Shown here: positions 1 to 8,388 of the stretch, piece after piece
Layout of the letters: each line of letters begins with the position of its first letter
Position numbering within the stretch: position 1 is the stretch's first letter
Source of the DNA: Geminicoccaceae bacterium
GTDB lineage: Bacteria; Pseudomonadota; Alphaproteobacteria; Geminicoccales; Geminicoccaceae
Length of the DNA stretch: 55,322 nucleotides
Assembly (NCBI GenBank): GCA_007694015.1
Contig: RECO01000195.1
Span: 1 to 55,322 of the forward strand
Direction of reading: 5' to 3'
Notes under the pieces: model-generated
What the model saw: the letters and a program-made list of their open reading frames with translations, nothing else
What the model was told of the DNA's origin: nothing
Database searches by the model: none
Made by a program: the position numbers and the translations under genes

Positions 1-60
1 CCGGGGGGGGGCCCGCCCGGGGGGGGGGGGGGGGGGCCGGCGCCCCCCCCCCCCCCCCCG
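1..60. other. G/C homopolymer tract at window start
   Basis: The first 60 bases are almost only long G runs followed by long C runs, with a few interruptions, and have no coding character. Such a stretch at the very edge of a sequence most often reflects a contig end or low-quality base calls. It could also be a real G/C-rich hairpin, because the G block and the C block can pair. Nothing functional is assigned. Confidence 0.6.
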
Positions 61-93
61 ATTCCCTTCCCCTTGGTCTTACCCTGGCCGCCC

Positions 94-861
94 CTAGCCC
101 AACTCCACCCAAATCGGCGCGTGGTCGGAGGCGTCCTTGGCGCTGCGGGGGATGCGGTCGATGGCGCAGTCCTGGAGGCGGTCGGCGAGGCTGGGGCTCA
201 GGAGGTGGTGGTCGATGCGCACGCCCTCGTCGGTTTTGAAGGCGGCACCTTTGTGTTCCCAAAAGGAGTAGGCCCGCTTGGTCGGGTTGAGGGCGCGAAA
301 GGCGTCGGTGAAGCCGCGGTTGACCAGGCGGCGCCAGGCGCGGCGCTCGTCGAGGTGGAAGCAGATCCCGCCCTCCCAGCCGGCCGGATCGCAGACGTCG
401 AGCGGTTCGGGCGCGACGTTGTAGTCGCCGCCGATCAAAAGCGGGGTTTCGTTCTGCCGGGCTTGGTCGAGGCGGGCGCCGAGGCGCTCGAAGAAGGCGA
501 GCTTGTAGGCGAATTTGTCGGAGCCGACCTCGGTGCCGTTCGGCACGTAGACCGAAGCGAGGCGGAGGTCCGCGACCGTGGCCTCGATGTAGCGGGCCTG
601 GCCGTCGGTGTCGTCGCCTTCGAGGCCGCGGGCGACGTGCTCGATGGGCTGGCGGGCGAGGATGGCAACGCCGTTGCGCTGCGGCTCGCCGAAGATCGCC
701 AACTGCCAGCCGGCAGCCGCGAACGGTGCGGTCGGGAATTGCTCGTCGGTGACCTTGGTTTCCTGCAGCAGGAGGACGTCGATGCGGGTGGCCTCGGCCC
801 AGGCGAGGACGGCCTCCTGGCGACGGCGGATCGAGTTGACGTTCCAGCTGGCGATGCGCAC
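94..861 (-). CDS. xth: Exodeoxyribonuclease III (AP endonuclease)
   Basis: This 255-residue protein belongs to the ExoIII/APE1 endonuclease-exonuclease-phosphatase family, which cuts DNA 5' of abasic sites and digests 3' ends during base excision repair. Family motifs are visible in order: SWNVNS near residues 5-10, LLQETK with metal-ligand Glu34, YVPNG near 108, GGDYNVAP near 143 carrying the catalytic Asp/Asn pair, and the C-terminal SDHAPIW with the catalytic Asp-His. The length is close to E. coli ExoIII (268 aa). The ATG lies 4 bp from the end of erpA on the same strand, so the two are probably co-transcribed. The gene is full length and no motif is missing. Confidence 0.95.
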   Translation of the reverse strand: MRIASWNVNSIRRRQEAVLAWAEATRIDVLLLQETKVTDEQFPTAPFAAAGWQLAIFGEPQRNGVAILARQPIEHVARGLEGDDTDGQARYIEATVADLRLASVYVPNGTEVGSDKFAYKLAFFERLGARLDQARQNETPLLIGGDYNVAPEPLDVCDPAGWEGGICFHLDERRAWRRLVNRGFTDAFRALNPTKRAYSFWEHKGAAFKTDEGVRIDHHLLSPSLADRLQDCAIDRIPRSAKDASDHAPIWVELG

Positions 862-865
862 GACG

Positions 866-1213
866 TCAGATGGAAAACGAACTGCCGCAGCCGCAGGACG
901 ACGACGCGTTCGGGTTCTGGACGCGGAAATAGGAGCCCGACAGGTCCTCGACGAAGTCGAGTTCGGCGCCGATCAAATACATCAGCGACATGCCATCGAC
1001 GACGACTCGCACGCCATCCGCCTCGACGACGACGTCGTCCGCTTCATGGCTGGCGTCGAGGTCGAAGCCATATTGAAAACCGGAGCAACCGCCGCCGGAC
1101 ACGCTGACGCGCAATTGCAAATCCTGCGTGCCTTCGGCATCCACGATCTGGCGGATGCGGGCGAATGCGCGCGGCGATACGGTGAATGGTGCCGGTCGGC
1201 TCGGCTGGCCCAT
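866..1213 (-). CDS. erpA: Iron-sulfur cluster insertion protein (A-type carrier)
   Basis: This 115-residue A-type Fe-S carrier transfers clusters to apoproteins and in proteobacteria often serves isoprenoid-pathway IspG/IspH; an ispG gene is present in this window. The three conserved cysteines are visible: Cys43 in GGGCSGFQYGF, and Cys107 and Cys109 in the C-terminal SSCGCGSSFSI. The order erpA-xth on one strand with dgt divergent on the other is common in Alphaproteobacteria. The 105-bp gap to dgt (1214-1318) must hold both promoters. ErpA and IscA are hard to separate by motif; the isolated position away from an isc/suf cluster favours ErpA. Confidence 0.9.
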   Translation of the reverse strand: MGQPSRPAPFTVSPRAFARIRQIVDAEGTQDLQLRVSVSGGGCSGFQYGFDLDASHEADDVVVEADGVRVVVDGMSLMYLIGAELDFVEDLSGSYFRVQNPNASSSCGCGSSFSI

Positions 1214-1318
1214 GGCGCGGCCCTTCGTCTACGGTGTGTCTCGAATGTAAGCATGGCCGTGGCCTTGTCAAACGAGCCCAGGGTGCCATCGCCGGCTTTG
1301 CGAAAGGAACGTTGGGGC

Positions 1319-2473
1319 ATGGCCCTTGCCGTCTACGCTGCCGCTCCGGCCCATTCGCGCGGGCGACTGTTCGCCGAGCCCGAGCACCCGTTGCGGACGG
1401 CGTTTCAGCGCGACCGCGACCGCATCGTCCATTCCACCGCCTTTCGCCGGCTCGAATACAAGACCCAGGTGTTCGTCAACCACGTCGGCGACCATTACCG
1501 CACCCGGCTGACCCACTCGCTCGAAGTGGCGCAGATCGCGCGCACGCTGGCCCGGGCCCTTGCCGTCGACGAGGACCTGGCCGAGGCGATCGCACTCGCC
1601 CACGACCTGGGCCACAGCCCCTTCGGTCATGCCGGCGAGGCCGCACTCGATGCCTGTCTCGCCGGCGACGGCGGCTTCGACCACAACGTCCAGACGCTCA
1701 GGGTACTGACGCGCCTGGAGCAGCGCTACGCGGCCTTCGACGGGCTCAACCTCACCTTCGAAACGCTGGAGGGGGTGATCAAGCACAACGGTCCCTTGGA
1801 CCCCACAGCCCCGCCCCTGCTGGTCGAGCTGGCCGCCCAGCTGGACTTGCCCTTGGCCGGCCAGGCGTCCTTGGAGGCCCAGGTCGCGGCGATTGCCGAC
1901 GACGTCGCCTACGCCAATCACGACCTCGACGACGGTCTGCGCGCCGGCATGCTGGACGTGGCGGAGCTGCGGCGGCTGCCCCTGGTCGGGGCAGCGCTCG
2001 ACGACGTCGAGCGCCGGCACGGCGGCCTCGAAGCCGAACGGCTGGTGCACGAGACGGTGCGCCGGGTGATGGACCGGATGGTGACCGACCTCGTCCTCAC
2101 CAGCCGCACAGCGCTGCTGGCGGCGGCACCGACCAGCCCTGACGACGTGCGCCGCCACGGCGCAGCGCTCGTGGGCTTCTCGCCGGCCATGCGCGACGCG
2201 GTCGACGCGATCAAAGCGTTCTTGCGCCAGCACCTCTATCGTCACTACAAGGTCAACCGGATGACGGCCAAGGCGAAGCGGGTCGTCGTCGAGCTGTTCG
2301 AGGCCTTCGTGGCCGACCCGAGCTGCTTGCCACCGCGTTGGGCCGCGCGGACCGACGGCCCCGGCGGGGCGCGGACCCGCGCCACCGTGCGCGACTACAT
2401 CGCCGGCATGACCGACCGCTTCGCCCTCGACGAGCATGCCCGCCTGATCCGCTTGGACGACGTTCGACCATGA
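1319..2473 (+). CDS. dgt: dGTP triphosphohydrolase-like HD protein
   Basis: This protein is a deoxyguanosinetriphosphate triphosphohydrolase-like HD-domain protein of 384 residues, the usual length for the type 2 subfamily. It hydrolyses dNTPs to nucleoside and triphosphate. Motifs seen are FRRLEYKTQVF (about 42-52), THS with His66, HDLGHSPFGHAGE with His95-Asp96, and ANHDLDD further on, which together give the HD metal centre. The reading frame is open well upstream, but the ATG at 1319 preceded by AAAGGA is chosen because family similarity begins there; an ATG at 1254 is an alternative. The stop overlaps the argS start by ATGA, indicating translational coupling. It opens the dgt-argS-SPOR-nagZ-scpAB run typical of Alphaproteobacteria. 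Confidence 0.92.
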   Translation: MALAVYAAAPAHSRGRLFAEPEHPLRTAFQRDRDRIVHSTAFRRLEYKTQVFVNHVGDHYRTRLTHSLEVAQIARTLARALAVDEDLAEAIALAHDLGHSPFGHAGEAALDACLAGDGGFDHNVQTLRVLTRLEQRYAAFDGLNLTFETLEGVIKHNGPLDPTAPPLLVELAAQLDLPLAGQASLEAQVAAIADDVAYANHDLDDGLRAGMLDVAELRRLPLVGAALDDVERRHGGLEAERLVHETVRRVMDRMVTDLVLTSRTALLAAAPTSPDDVRRHGAALVGFSPAMRDAVDAIKAFLRQHLYRHYKVNRMTAKAKRVVVELFEAFVADPSCLPPRWAARTDGPGGARTRATVRDYIAGMTDRFALDEHARLIRLDDVRP

Positions 2474-4212
2474 ACCTGTTTTCGCTGTTGGAGGACCGCG
2501 TGCGGGTGGCCCTCGGGGCACTGCAAGCGGCCGGCGTGCTGCCGCATGAGGTGCCGTTGGACCGCTGGACGGTCGAGCCGCCGCGCGATCCGAGCCATGG
2601 GGATGCCGCCACCAATGCGGCCCTGGTCCTGGCCAAGCCCGCCCGGCTGAAGCCCCTGGTCATCGCCGAAGCCCTCGCCGCCGAACTCGCCAAGGCCGAG
2701 GGCATCGCCGCCGCCAGTGTTGCGGCACCCGGCTTCGTCAACCTGCGCCTGGCCGACGCGCTCCTGCACGACGTGCTGCGCGCGGCGCTCGACCAGGGTG
2801 CGGACTTCGGCCGTGCCCATTGGGGTCGGGGGCAGCGGGTCAACGTCGAGTTCTGCTCGGCCAACCCGACCGGACCGCTGCACGTCGGCCACGGCCGTGG
2901 CACGGTCTACGGCGATGCGCTCGCCGCCGTCCTGGAGGCGGTCGGCTTCGAGGTCACGCGCGAATACTACGTCAACGACGGCGGGGCGCAGATCGAGACC
3001 CTGGCCCGCTCGGTGCATCATCGCTACCGCGAAGCCTTGGGCGAGGCGGTCGGCCCGGTGCCGGAGGGGTGCTACCCCGGCGACTACCTGATCCCGGTCG
3101 GCCGGGCCCTCGCCGAGCACGCGGGCGGGCGCTACCAGGACCAGCCCGAAAGCGTGTGGCTGGGACCCATCGGCGACGAGGCCAAGCGCGCCATGCTTTT
3201 GGTGATCAAGGAAGACCTCCGCCGCTTGAAGGTGGCCTTCGACGTGTTCACCCACGAAGCCGACCTGATCGCCCAGGGTGCGGTCGAGGCCTGCATCGCC
3301 GAACTGCAACGGCGCGACCTCGTCTACACCGGCACGCTGGCACCGCCGAAGGGCAAGCCGATCGAGGACTGGGAGCCGCGCCCGCAGCTCCTGTTCCGCG
3401 CCACCCAATTCGGCGACGACGTCGATCGTCCGCTGCAGCGCTCGACCGGCGACTGGACCTACTTCGCCAACGACATCGCCAACCACTTCGACAAATACCG
3501 CCGCGGCTTCACCGAGCTGGTCGACGTCTGGGGGGCGGATCACGGCGGCTACGTCAAGCGGATGCAGGCGGGCGTCGAGGCCGTCACCGGCGGGGCGGCC
3601 AAGCTGGAAGTCAAGCTGTGCCAGCTGGTCCAGCTCATGGACGGCGGCCAACCGCTGAAAATGAGCAAGCGCGCCGGGCGCATCGTCACGCTGCGGGACG
3701 TGATCGACGAGGTCGGACCCGACGTCTTCCGCTTCATCATGTTGACGCGCAAGAACGACGCCACGCTCGACTTCGACCTGCAAAAGGTCCTGGAACAATC
3801 CAAGGACAACCCGGTCTTCTACGTGCAGTACGCCCACGCCCGCATCTGCTCGGTGTTCCGCAACGCCGAAGCCGAGGGGGTGGCGACGGCGGCCCTCGAC
3901 GGGGCCGAGCTGGAACGGCTGAACGACGAGGGCGAAACCGCCCTCGTGCGCGCGATCGCCCTCTTTCCAAGGATGCTGGACTTGGCGGCCCGGCACCGCG
4001 AGCCGCACCGCATCGCGTTCTACCTGGAAGAGCTGGCCGGTGCCGTGCACCGCCTGTGGACGCGCGGCAAGGAGGACCCGCGGCTGCGCTTCCTCGTCGC
4101 CGACGATCCGGGCCTCTCGCGGGCGCGATTGGCCCTTTTGGCAGGGGCGCGCCACGTGCTCGCCGGGGGGCTCGAGCTGTTGGGTGTCGATCCCGTCGAC
4201 GCAATGCATTAG
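2470..4212 (+). CDS. argS: Arginyl-tRNA synthetase
   Basis: This class I aminoacyl-tRNA synthetase (580 aa) charges tRNA-Arg in the cytoplasm. The HIGH-type motif HVGH sits at residues 138-141 within FCSANPTGPLHVGHGR, and KMSKRAG at about 397-403. The N-terminal Arg-tRNA-synthetase domain containing SHGDAATNAAL and the C-terminal DALR anticodon-binding domain with VQYAHARI are both present, so the protein is complete. The start ATG at 2470 overlaps the dgt stop. The frame is open further upstream, but those residues do not resemble the family. Downstream, the SPOR gene lies in the same frame after 39 bp. Confidence 0.96.
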   Translation: MNLFSLLEDRVRVALGALQAAGVLPHEVPLDRWTVEPPRDPSHGDAATNAALVLAKPARLKPLVIAEALAAELAKAEGIAAASVAAPGFVNLRLADALLHDVLRAALDQGADFGRAHWGRGQRVNVEFCSANPTGPLHVGHGRGTVYGDALAAVLEAVGFEVTREYYVNDGGAQIETLARSVHHRYREALGEAVGPVPEGCYPGDYLIPVGRALAEHAGGRYQDQPESVWLGPIGDEAKRAMLLVIKEDLRRLKVAFDVFTHEADLIAQGAVEACIAELQRRDLVYTGTLAPPKGKPIEDWEPRPQLLFRATQFGDDVDRPLQRSTGDWTYFANDIANHFDKYRRGFTELVDVWGADHGGYVKRMQAGVEAVTGGAAKLEVKLCQLVQLMDGGQPLKMSKRAGRIVTLRDVIDEVGPDVFRFIMLTRKNDATLDFDLQKVLEQSKDNPVFYVQYAHARICSVFRNAEAEGVATAALDGAELERLNDEGETALVRAIALFPRMLDLAARHREPHRIAFYLEELAGAVHRLWTRGKEDPRLRFLVADDPGLSRARLALLAGARHVLAGGLELLGVDPVDAMH

Positions 4213-4251
4213 AATTCGTTCCCAGAGGGTCGTCGAGCCGGTGAAACGCCT

Positions 4252-5016
4252 GTGCTGAATCATTTTTGGCGTCTGGTTTGGGTGGGTGGCGTGTTCGGAT
4301 TGTTCGGCGCCGTCGTCTGGTCGGCGTTCGACCGGGCGCCTGCACCGGGGGCGCCGGTGCCGGTCGTGCAAGCCGATCCCGCACCCTTCAAGGAGGTGAT
4401 CGAGCTGCCTCCGGTGGCGGCGAGCGTGCCGGGTTCGACCGTGCTCAATCTCTTGGTCGATGGCGACGATCCCGAGCAGGTGCGGGCGGCAGCACGGCTC
4501 GACGCGGCGATCGAGGCGCAGGCGGAGCGGGAACGGTCGATCGCCGAGTTGGAGGCCTCCCTCGCCGCCATCATGCCGGGCGAAGATGCGCCCGCCCTCG
4601 TGGAGCGGCAGGACGAGCCGGCGGTGGCCGATCGCGGGCCAGGGCTCGAATTGGGCGGGATTGCCGACGTCGCCCCGGCGGCACCATCGCCAGCACCGGC
4701 GCCGGCGCCGGAGACCACCCAACGCGCCACCGAGGCCCCGCCCCCGCCGATGGCGGCGCGCACCGACACCGGTTTCCGCATCCAATTGGCGGCGGTGAAA
4801 CCGGGCGAAGAAATGGCGACCTTCGCGCAGCTCGAGCGTCGCTTCCCGCTCGTGCTGGCGGGGCTTTCGCCCCGCTTTCAAGCGATTTCCACCTCCAACG
4901 GCGTCCTGGTCCGCGTCCAGGCGGGCCCGATCGAAAGCCAGGCCGAGGCCGAGGCGCGGTGTCGTTCGGTACGTGAGGCCGGTGGCGACTGTTTCGTCGT
5001 CGCGGCGGCGGGCTGA
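4252..5016 (+). CDS. SPOR-domain membrane protein
   Basis: This 254-residue protein has an N-terminal membrane anchor (about residues 8-25, VWVGGVFGLFGAVVW), a long Pro/Ala-rich periplasmic linker, and a C-terminal SPOR domain from about residue 174 (FRIQLAAVKPGEE ... VLVRVQAGPIESQAEAEARC). SPOR domains bind denuded septal peptidoglycan, so a role at the division septum is inferred. The position between argS and nagZ is a conserved alphaproteobacterial arrangement. The start is GTG 4252; the upstream in-frame codons after the argS stop contain no ATG or TTG, so no better start exists. The variable linker means only the domain assignment is firm. Confidence 0.85.
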   Translation: MLNHFWRLVWVGGVFGLFGAVVWSAFDRAPAPGAPVPVVQADPAPFKEVIELPPVAASVPGSTVLNLLVDGDDPEQVRAAARLDAAIEAQAERERSIAELEASLAAIMPGEDAPALVERQDEPAVADRGPGLELGGIADVAPAAPSPAPAPAPETTQRATEAPPPPMAARTDTGFRIQLAAVKPGEEMATFAQLERRFPLVLAGLSPRFQAISTSNGVLVRVQAGPIESQAEAEARCRSVREAGGDCFVVAAAG

Positions 5017-5025
5017 GGCACCTCG

Positions 5026-6042
5026 GTGGCACTCCCCCATGCCGTGGTCGTGGGGTTGCAGGGGGTGGAACTGGAGCCGCAGGAGCAACGCCTGCTGGCC
5101 GCGGCCAACCCCTTGGGCGTCATTCTCTTTCAGCGCAACGTCGCCGACCCGGCCCAGCTGCGCCGGCTGGCCGCCGACGTGCGCGATTGTCTCGGCCGTG
5201 ACGATGCGCCGATCCTGATCGACCAGGAGGGCGGCCGTGTCGCCCGGTTGCGCCCGCCCTTGTGGCGGGGCTACCCACCGGCCCGGCGCATCGGCGAGAT
5301 CGCCGAGCGCGACCCCGAACGGGGCGAACGATTGGCCTATGCGGTGGCGCTGCGCATCGCTGCCGATCTGGCCGCCGTCGGGATCGACTGGGTGTGCGCG
5401 CCGGTCTTGGACCTGCTCCGGCCGGAGACGCACGCGGTCATCGGCGACCGGGCCTTTGCCGGCGATCCGGATTTGGTCGCCCGGCTGGGTACGGCCGCGG
5501 TGCAGGGATTTCTCGACGGCGGCGTCGTGCCGATCGTCAAGCACCTCCCGGGCCACGGCCGGGCGACGGCCGACAGCCACCTCACCTTGCCGCGGGTCGT
5601 CGCCAGCCAGGCCGAACTCGAGGCCACCGACTTCGTGCCGTTCCGCCTGCTCGCCGATGCGCCCGCCGCGATGACCGCGCATGTCTGCTTCGAAGCGATC
5701 GATCCCCACCGTCCCTTCACGACCTCGGCGACCGCCCTCGACACCGTCGCGCGCGGCAGCCTGGGGACCACCGGATTGCTGTTCAGCGACGATGTCGACA
5801 TGCAGGCACTCCACGGCAGCGTGGCGGAGCGGGTGATCGCGGTGCTCGACGCGGGCCATGACGTTGCGTTGCAGTGCAGTGGTCGGCCCGAGGACATGGC
5901 AGCGGCGGTGGCGGTGGCACCGGAGATGACTGCCCCTTCATGGACCCGCTTCACGACGGCGCGCGCCCGCGCTACCTCAGCCGCACTCGGCGACGTCGAC
6001 GTGGCGGCGCTGGACGACGAACTCGCCGTTGCCGGCGTCTGA
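5026..6042 (+). CDS. nagZ: Beta-N-acetylhexosaminidase
   Basis: This glycoside hydrolase family 3 enzyme (338 aa) removes N-acetylglucosamine from anhydro-muropeptides in cytoplasmic cell-wall recycling. Diagnostic motifs are DQEGGRVARL near residue 66, the KHLPGHGRATADSH loop near 173-186 carrying the catalytic His/Asp pair of NagZ, and FSDDVDM near 249 with the nucleophile Asp. The GTG at 5026 follows the SPOR gene by 9 bp, so the genes are one transcript. The TIM-barrel length is normal for the single-domain bacterial NagZ. A TTG-initiated protease gene begins 9 bp downstream. Confidence 0.94.
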   Translation: MALPHAVVVGLQGVELEPQEQRLLAAANPLGVILFQRNVADPAQLRRLAADVRDCLGRDDAPILIDQEGGRVARLRPPLWRGYPPARRIGEIAERDPERGERLAYAVALRIAADLAAVGIDWVCAPVLDLLRPETHAVIGDRAFAGDPDLVARLGTAAVQGFLDGGVVPIVKHLPGHGRATADSHLTLPRVVASQAELEATDFVPFRLLADAPAAMTAHVCFEAIDPHRPFTTSATALDTVARGSLGTTGLLFSDDVDMQALHGSVAERVIAVLDAGHDVALQCSGRPEDMAAAVAVAPEMTAPSWTRFTTARARATSAALGDVDVAALDDELAVAGV

Positions 6043-6051
6043 GGGGGTTTC

Positions 6052-6771
6052 TTGGGCGATCTTTACGCCATCGGTCACCAGCTTTCGGTTTGGTTTCTAC
6101 CGATCATCCTCGCCATCACCCTGCACGAAGCCGCCCACGCCTGGGCGGCCGACAAACTCGGTGACGACACCTCCAGGCGGCTCGGTCGGGTGTCGATCAA
6201 CCCGGTGCGCCACGTCGACCCGCTCGGCACGCTGATCCTGCCGGGCCTGTTGCTCCTGTTCTCGCCGATCGTCTTCGGCTGGGCCAAGCCCGTGCCCGTC
6301 AACTTCGCCCGCCTCGGCCGGCCGAAGCGCGACATGGCCCTGGTCGCCGCGGCGGGGCCGCTCTGCAATCTGTTGCAGGCGATCTTCTTCGCCTGGGCCA
6401 TCGTCGTCGTCCTGCCGATGCTAGAGGGCAACGTGCAGGCTTGGGTCGGCTACAACTTCGCCAACGCCATCCTGGTCAACTTGATCCTCGCCATCTTCAA
6501 TCTCTTCCCCCTGCCCCCGCTCGACGGCGGCCGCATCGTCACCAGCCTGTTGCCGCGGCATCTGGCCTATCGCTATGCCGGCCTGGAACGCTACGGCCTG
6601 TTGATCCTCTTGTTGCTGCTCTTCGCGGTGCCGCTCGTGGGCCGGCAAGTGGGGCTCGATTTCAATCCCGTCTTCGCCTTCGTCTTCGGTCTTTTGCAAC
6701 CGGCGGTGTGGCTGGTGGCCGCGTTGAGCCCGATCGACTTCGACCTCTTGTGGCGGATCGTCTGGTTTTGA
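6052..6771 (+). CDS. Site-2 protease family (M50) membrane metalloprotease
   Basis: This multi-pass membrane protein of 239 residues belongs to the M50 zinc metalloprotease family. HEAAH at about residues 25-29 is the zinc motif within the first helix, and NLFPLPPLDGGR near 150-161 supplies the third zinc ligand (Asp) and conserved Asn. Four or more hydrophobic segments are visible. It lacks a PDZ domain, so it belongs to the short rseP-unlike group whose substrates are unknown. The start is TTG 6052, preceded by a GAGGGGG stretch. The stop overlaps the TTG start of scpA (TTGA), so translation is coupled. It sits between nagZ and scpA, a place where such proteases are often found. Confidence 0.88.
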   Translation: MGDLYAIGHQLSVWFLPIILAITLHEAAHAWAADKLGDDTSRRLGRVSINPVRHVDPLGTLILPGLLLLFSPIVFGWAKPVPVNFARLGRPKRDMALVAAAGPLCNLLQAIFFAWAIVVVLPMLEGNVQAWVGYNFANAILVNLILAIFNLFPLPPLDGGRIVTSLLPRHLAYRYAGLERYGLLILLLLLFAVPLVGRQVGLDFNPVFAFVFGLLQPAVWLVAALSPIDFDLLWRIVWF

Positions 6772-7553
6772 GCGATTCCTCCCCCCTCAGCGAGCCCCTG
6801 GCGGAAAGCGACGAGGACGCGCTGATCGTCGCCGTGGAGGGCTTTTCCGGCCCGCTCGACCTGCTCTTGGCCTTGGCCCGCAAACAAAAGGTCGACCTCA
6901 CCAAGGTCTCCATCCTCACGCTGGTCGAGCAATATCTGGCCTTTCTGGATGCCGCCCTGGCCCGCCGGCTCGACCTCGCCGCCGACTATCTGGTGACGGC
7001 AGCGTGGCTCGCTTACTTGAAATCGCGCTTGCTGCTCCCGGCACCGAGCGAGCCTGAGGCCGAAGAAGCCTTGGCGCTCGCGGAAGCGTTGACGCAGCGG
7101 CTGCAACGCCTGGAAGCCATTCGCGGCGGCGTCGTCCAACTCCAGGCACGCCCGCGCCTCGGCGTCGAGCGCTTGGCGCGTGGGGCGCCCGAAGGCTTGG
7201 CGGTCAACACGGTCGACGGCTTCACCACCACCTTGCCGGAGCTGTTGCGCGCCTACGGGGCCAGCCTGGCGCGGGCCAAGTCGACCAAGCTGCGCATGGC
7301 GCGGCCGGAGGTCGTGCCGATCGACGTCGCCCGTGACGGCCTGCGGGAGCGGCTGCAGGCACAACGCGACTGGCTGGCTCTGGAAGACGCCCTGCCGGCG
7401 CGCCTGCGCAGCGCCAACCTCGCCCGTTCGGCCAAGGCCTCGGGCTTTGCTGCCGCTTTGGAGCTGGCCCGAATGGACGAGGCGGAACTTCGCCAGGAGG
7501 CGGCCTTCACGCCCCTCTACGTGCGCAGCACCGGCCGCAGGAGGGAGACGTGA
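6768..7553 (+). CDS. scpA: Segregation and condensation protein A
   Basis: ScpA is the kleisin subunit that bridges SMC heads and partners ScpB in chromosome condensation. The family signature VEGFSGPLDLLLALARKQKVDL lies near the N terminus (about residues 20-41; only part is quoted by position), followed by YLVTAAWLAYLKSRLLLP and a C-terminal winged helix ending near VRSTGRR. The TTG at 6768 overlapping the previous stop gives 261 residues, a normal length. The reading frame is open upstream, but those codons overlap the protease gene and do not look like ScpA. The stop overlaps the GTG start of scpB. Confidence 0.93.
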   Translation: MSDSSPLSEPLAESDEDALIVAVEGFSGPLDLLLALARKQKVDLTKVSILTLVEQYLAFLDAALARRLDLAADYLVTAAWLAYLKSRLLLPAPSEPEAEEALALAEALTQRLQRLEAIRGGVVQLQARPRLGVERLARGAPEGLAVNTVDGFTTTLPELLRAYGASLARAKSTKLRMARPEVVPIDVARDGLRERLQAQRDWLALEDALPARLRSANLARSAKASGFAAALELARMDEAELRQEAAFTPLYVRSTGRRRET

Positions 7554-8134
7554 CCGACGCCGAAGGCCCTTCGCTCAGCACCGACACGGCGCAACGGATC
7601 GTCGAGGCGCTGCTCTTTGCCACGCCCGTCCCGCTGACCGAGGCCGAGATCCTGGCCTATCTGCCCGAGCCCCTGCCGGTCCTGCCCCTTTTGCGCGCGC
7701 TGCAGACCGATTATGCGGGGCGCGGCGTGCAGATCGAAGAACATGGCGGAAGATGGGCGGTGCGTACGGCCCCCGATCTCGGCCGCTACCTGCAGCGGCT
7801 ACAGATCAAGCCCAAAACGCTGAGCCAAGCGGCGCTCGAAACGCTCGCCATCATCGCCTATCGCCAACCCGTCACCCGCGCCGAGATCGAGCAGATCCGG
7901 GGGGTCACCGTCAGCCGCGGCACCCTCGACCTTTTGGTCGACACGGGCTGGGTGCGCCCGCGCGGCCGCAAAGCCGTGCCCGGCCGCCCGGTCACCTGGG
8001 TGACGACGCCGGCCTTTCTCGACCATTTCGACCTGCAGAGCCTCGACGACCTGCCGCGCCTCGAAGAGCTCACCGGCGCCGGCCTGTTCGACGCGCTCGC
8101 CGCCGGCAGCGATGAGCCGGACGAGAAGGACTAG
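7550..8134 (+). CDS. scpB: Segregation and condensation protein B
   Basis: ScpB (194 aa) is the tandem winged-helix partner of ScpA in the SMC complex. Visible family blocks are AQRIVEALLFATPVPLTEAEI at the start (about residues 14-34), WAVRTAPDLGRYL, LSQAALETLAIIAYRQPVTRAEI (about 92-114), and RGTLDLLVDTGWV. GTG 7550 overlaps the scpA stop. The TAG stop (8132-8134) lies inside the first arm of a hairpin element that begins at 8131, so translation ends exactly where the structured 3' element starts. Confidence 0.93.
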   Translation: MTDAEGPSLSTDTAQRIVEALLFATPVPLTEAEILAYLPEPLPVLPLLRALQTDYAGRGVQIEEHGGRWAVRTAPDLGRYLQRLQIKPKTLSQAALETLAIIAYRQPVTRAEIEQIRGVTVSRGTLDLLVDTGWVRPRGRKAVPGRPVTWVTTPAFLDHFDLQSLDDLPRLEELTGAGLFDALAAGSDEPDEKD

Positions 8135-8225
8135 GGGGCTTTTGGCCCCCTAGGACCCCCGAGCAGCGGCGTTGCCGCTGCCACTTTTGAAAGTGGCGGC
8201 GGCGCAGCCGTCGCCCGGGGGGTCC
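8131..8225 (+). repeat. Multi-hairpin 3' element, copy A
   Basis: A perfect 9-bp hairpin CTAGGGGGC/GCCCCCTAG (8131-8139 with 8145-8153) overlaps the scpB stop. It is followed by an outer stem, GGACCCCC 8153-8160 with GGGGGTCC 8218-8225. The outer stem encloses CAGCGGC/GCCGCTG (8164-8180) and CCACTTT/AAAGTGG (8181-8196). The structure reads as a branched fold. Related copies occur at 28833, 32300, 46060-46188 and 53259, all with the same GGGGGC core. The role is unknown; 3' end protection or termination is an inference. Confidence 0.75.
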
Positions 8226-8257
8226 AAGGGGGGACCATCAAGTCCCCCCTTGTTTTT
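8226..8257 (+). terminator. Rho-independent terminator after scpB
   Basis: A perfect 10-bp stem, AAGGGGGGAC (8226-8235) and GTCCCCCCTT (8242-8251), with a 6-base loop is followed by GTTTTTC. It would end the dgt-to-scpB transcript and directly abuts hairpin element copy A. Confidence 0.8.
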
Positions 8258-8388
8258 CTACCGACTTTTCTTCACCGCGACGTAGTTTTTAATTGTTCTA
8301 AGTCGATACCCTAACGATCGATTGTCGAAGAACTTGACCTTGGCACAATGCGCCCATAGCTGTTGGGCGTTCGTTCGAGGGGAAAGGG

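Noticed and set aside
2395-5859. Very long open frame on the minus strand across argS, SPOR and nagZ (over 1100 codons)
   Set aside because: It lies antisense to three clear genes, is rich in Arg/His/Gln/Gly and shows no domain. It is a shadow of high-GC codon use.
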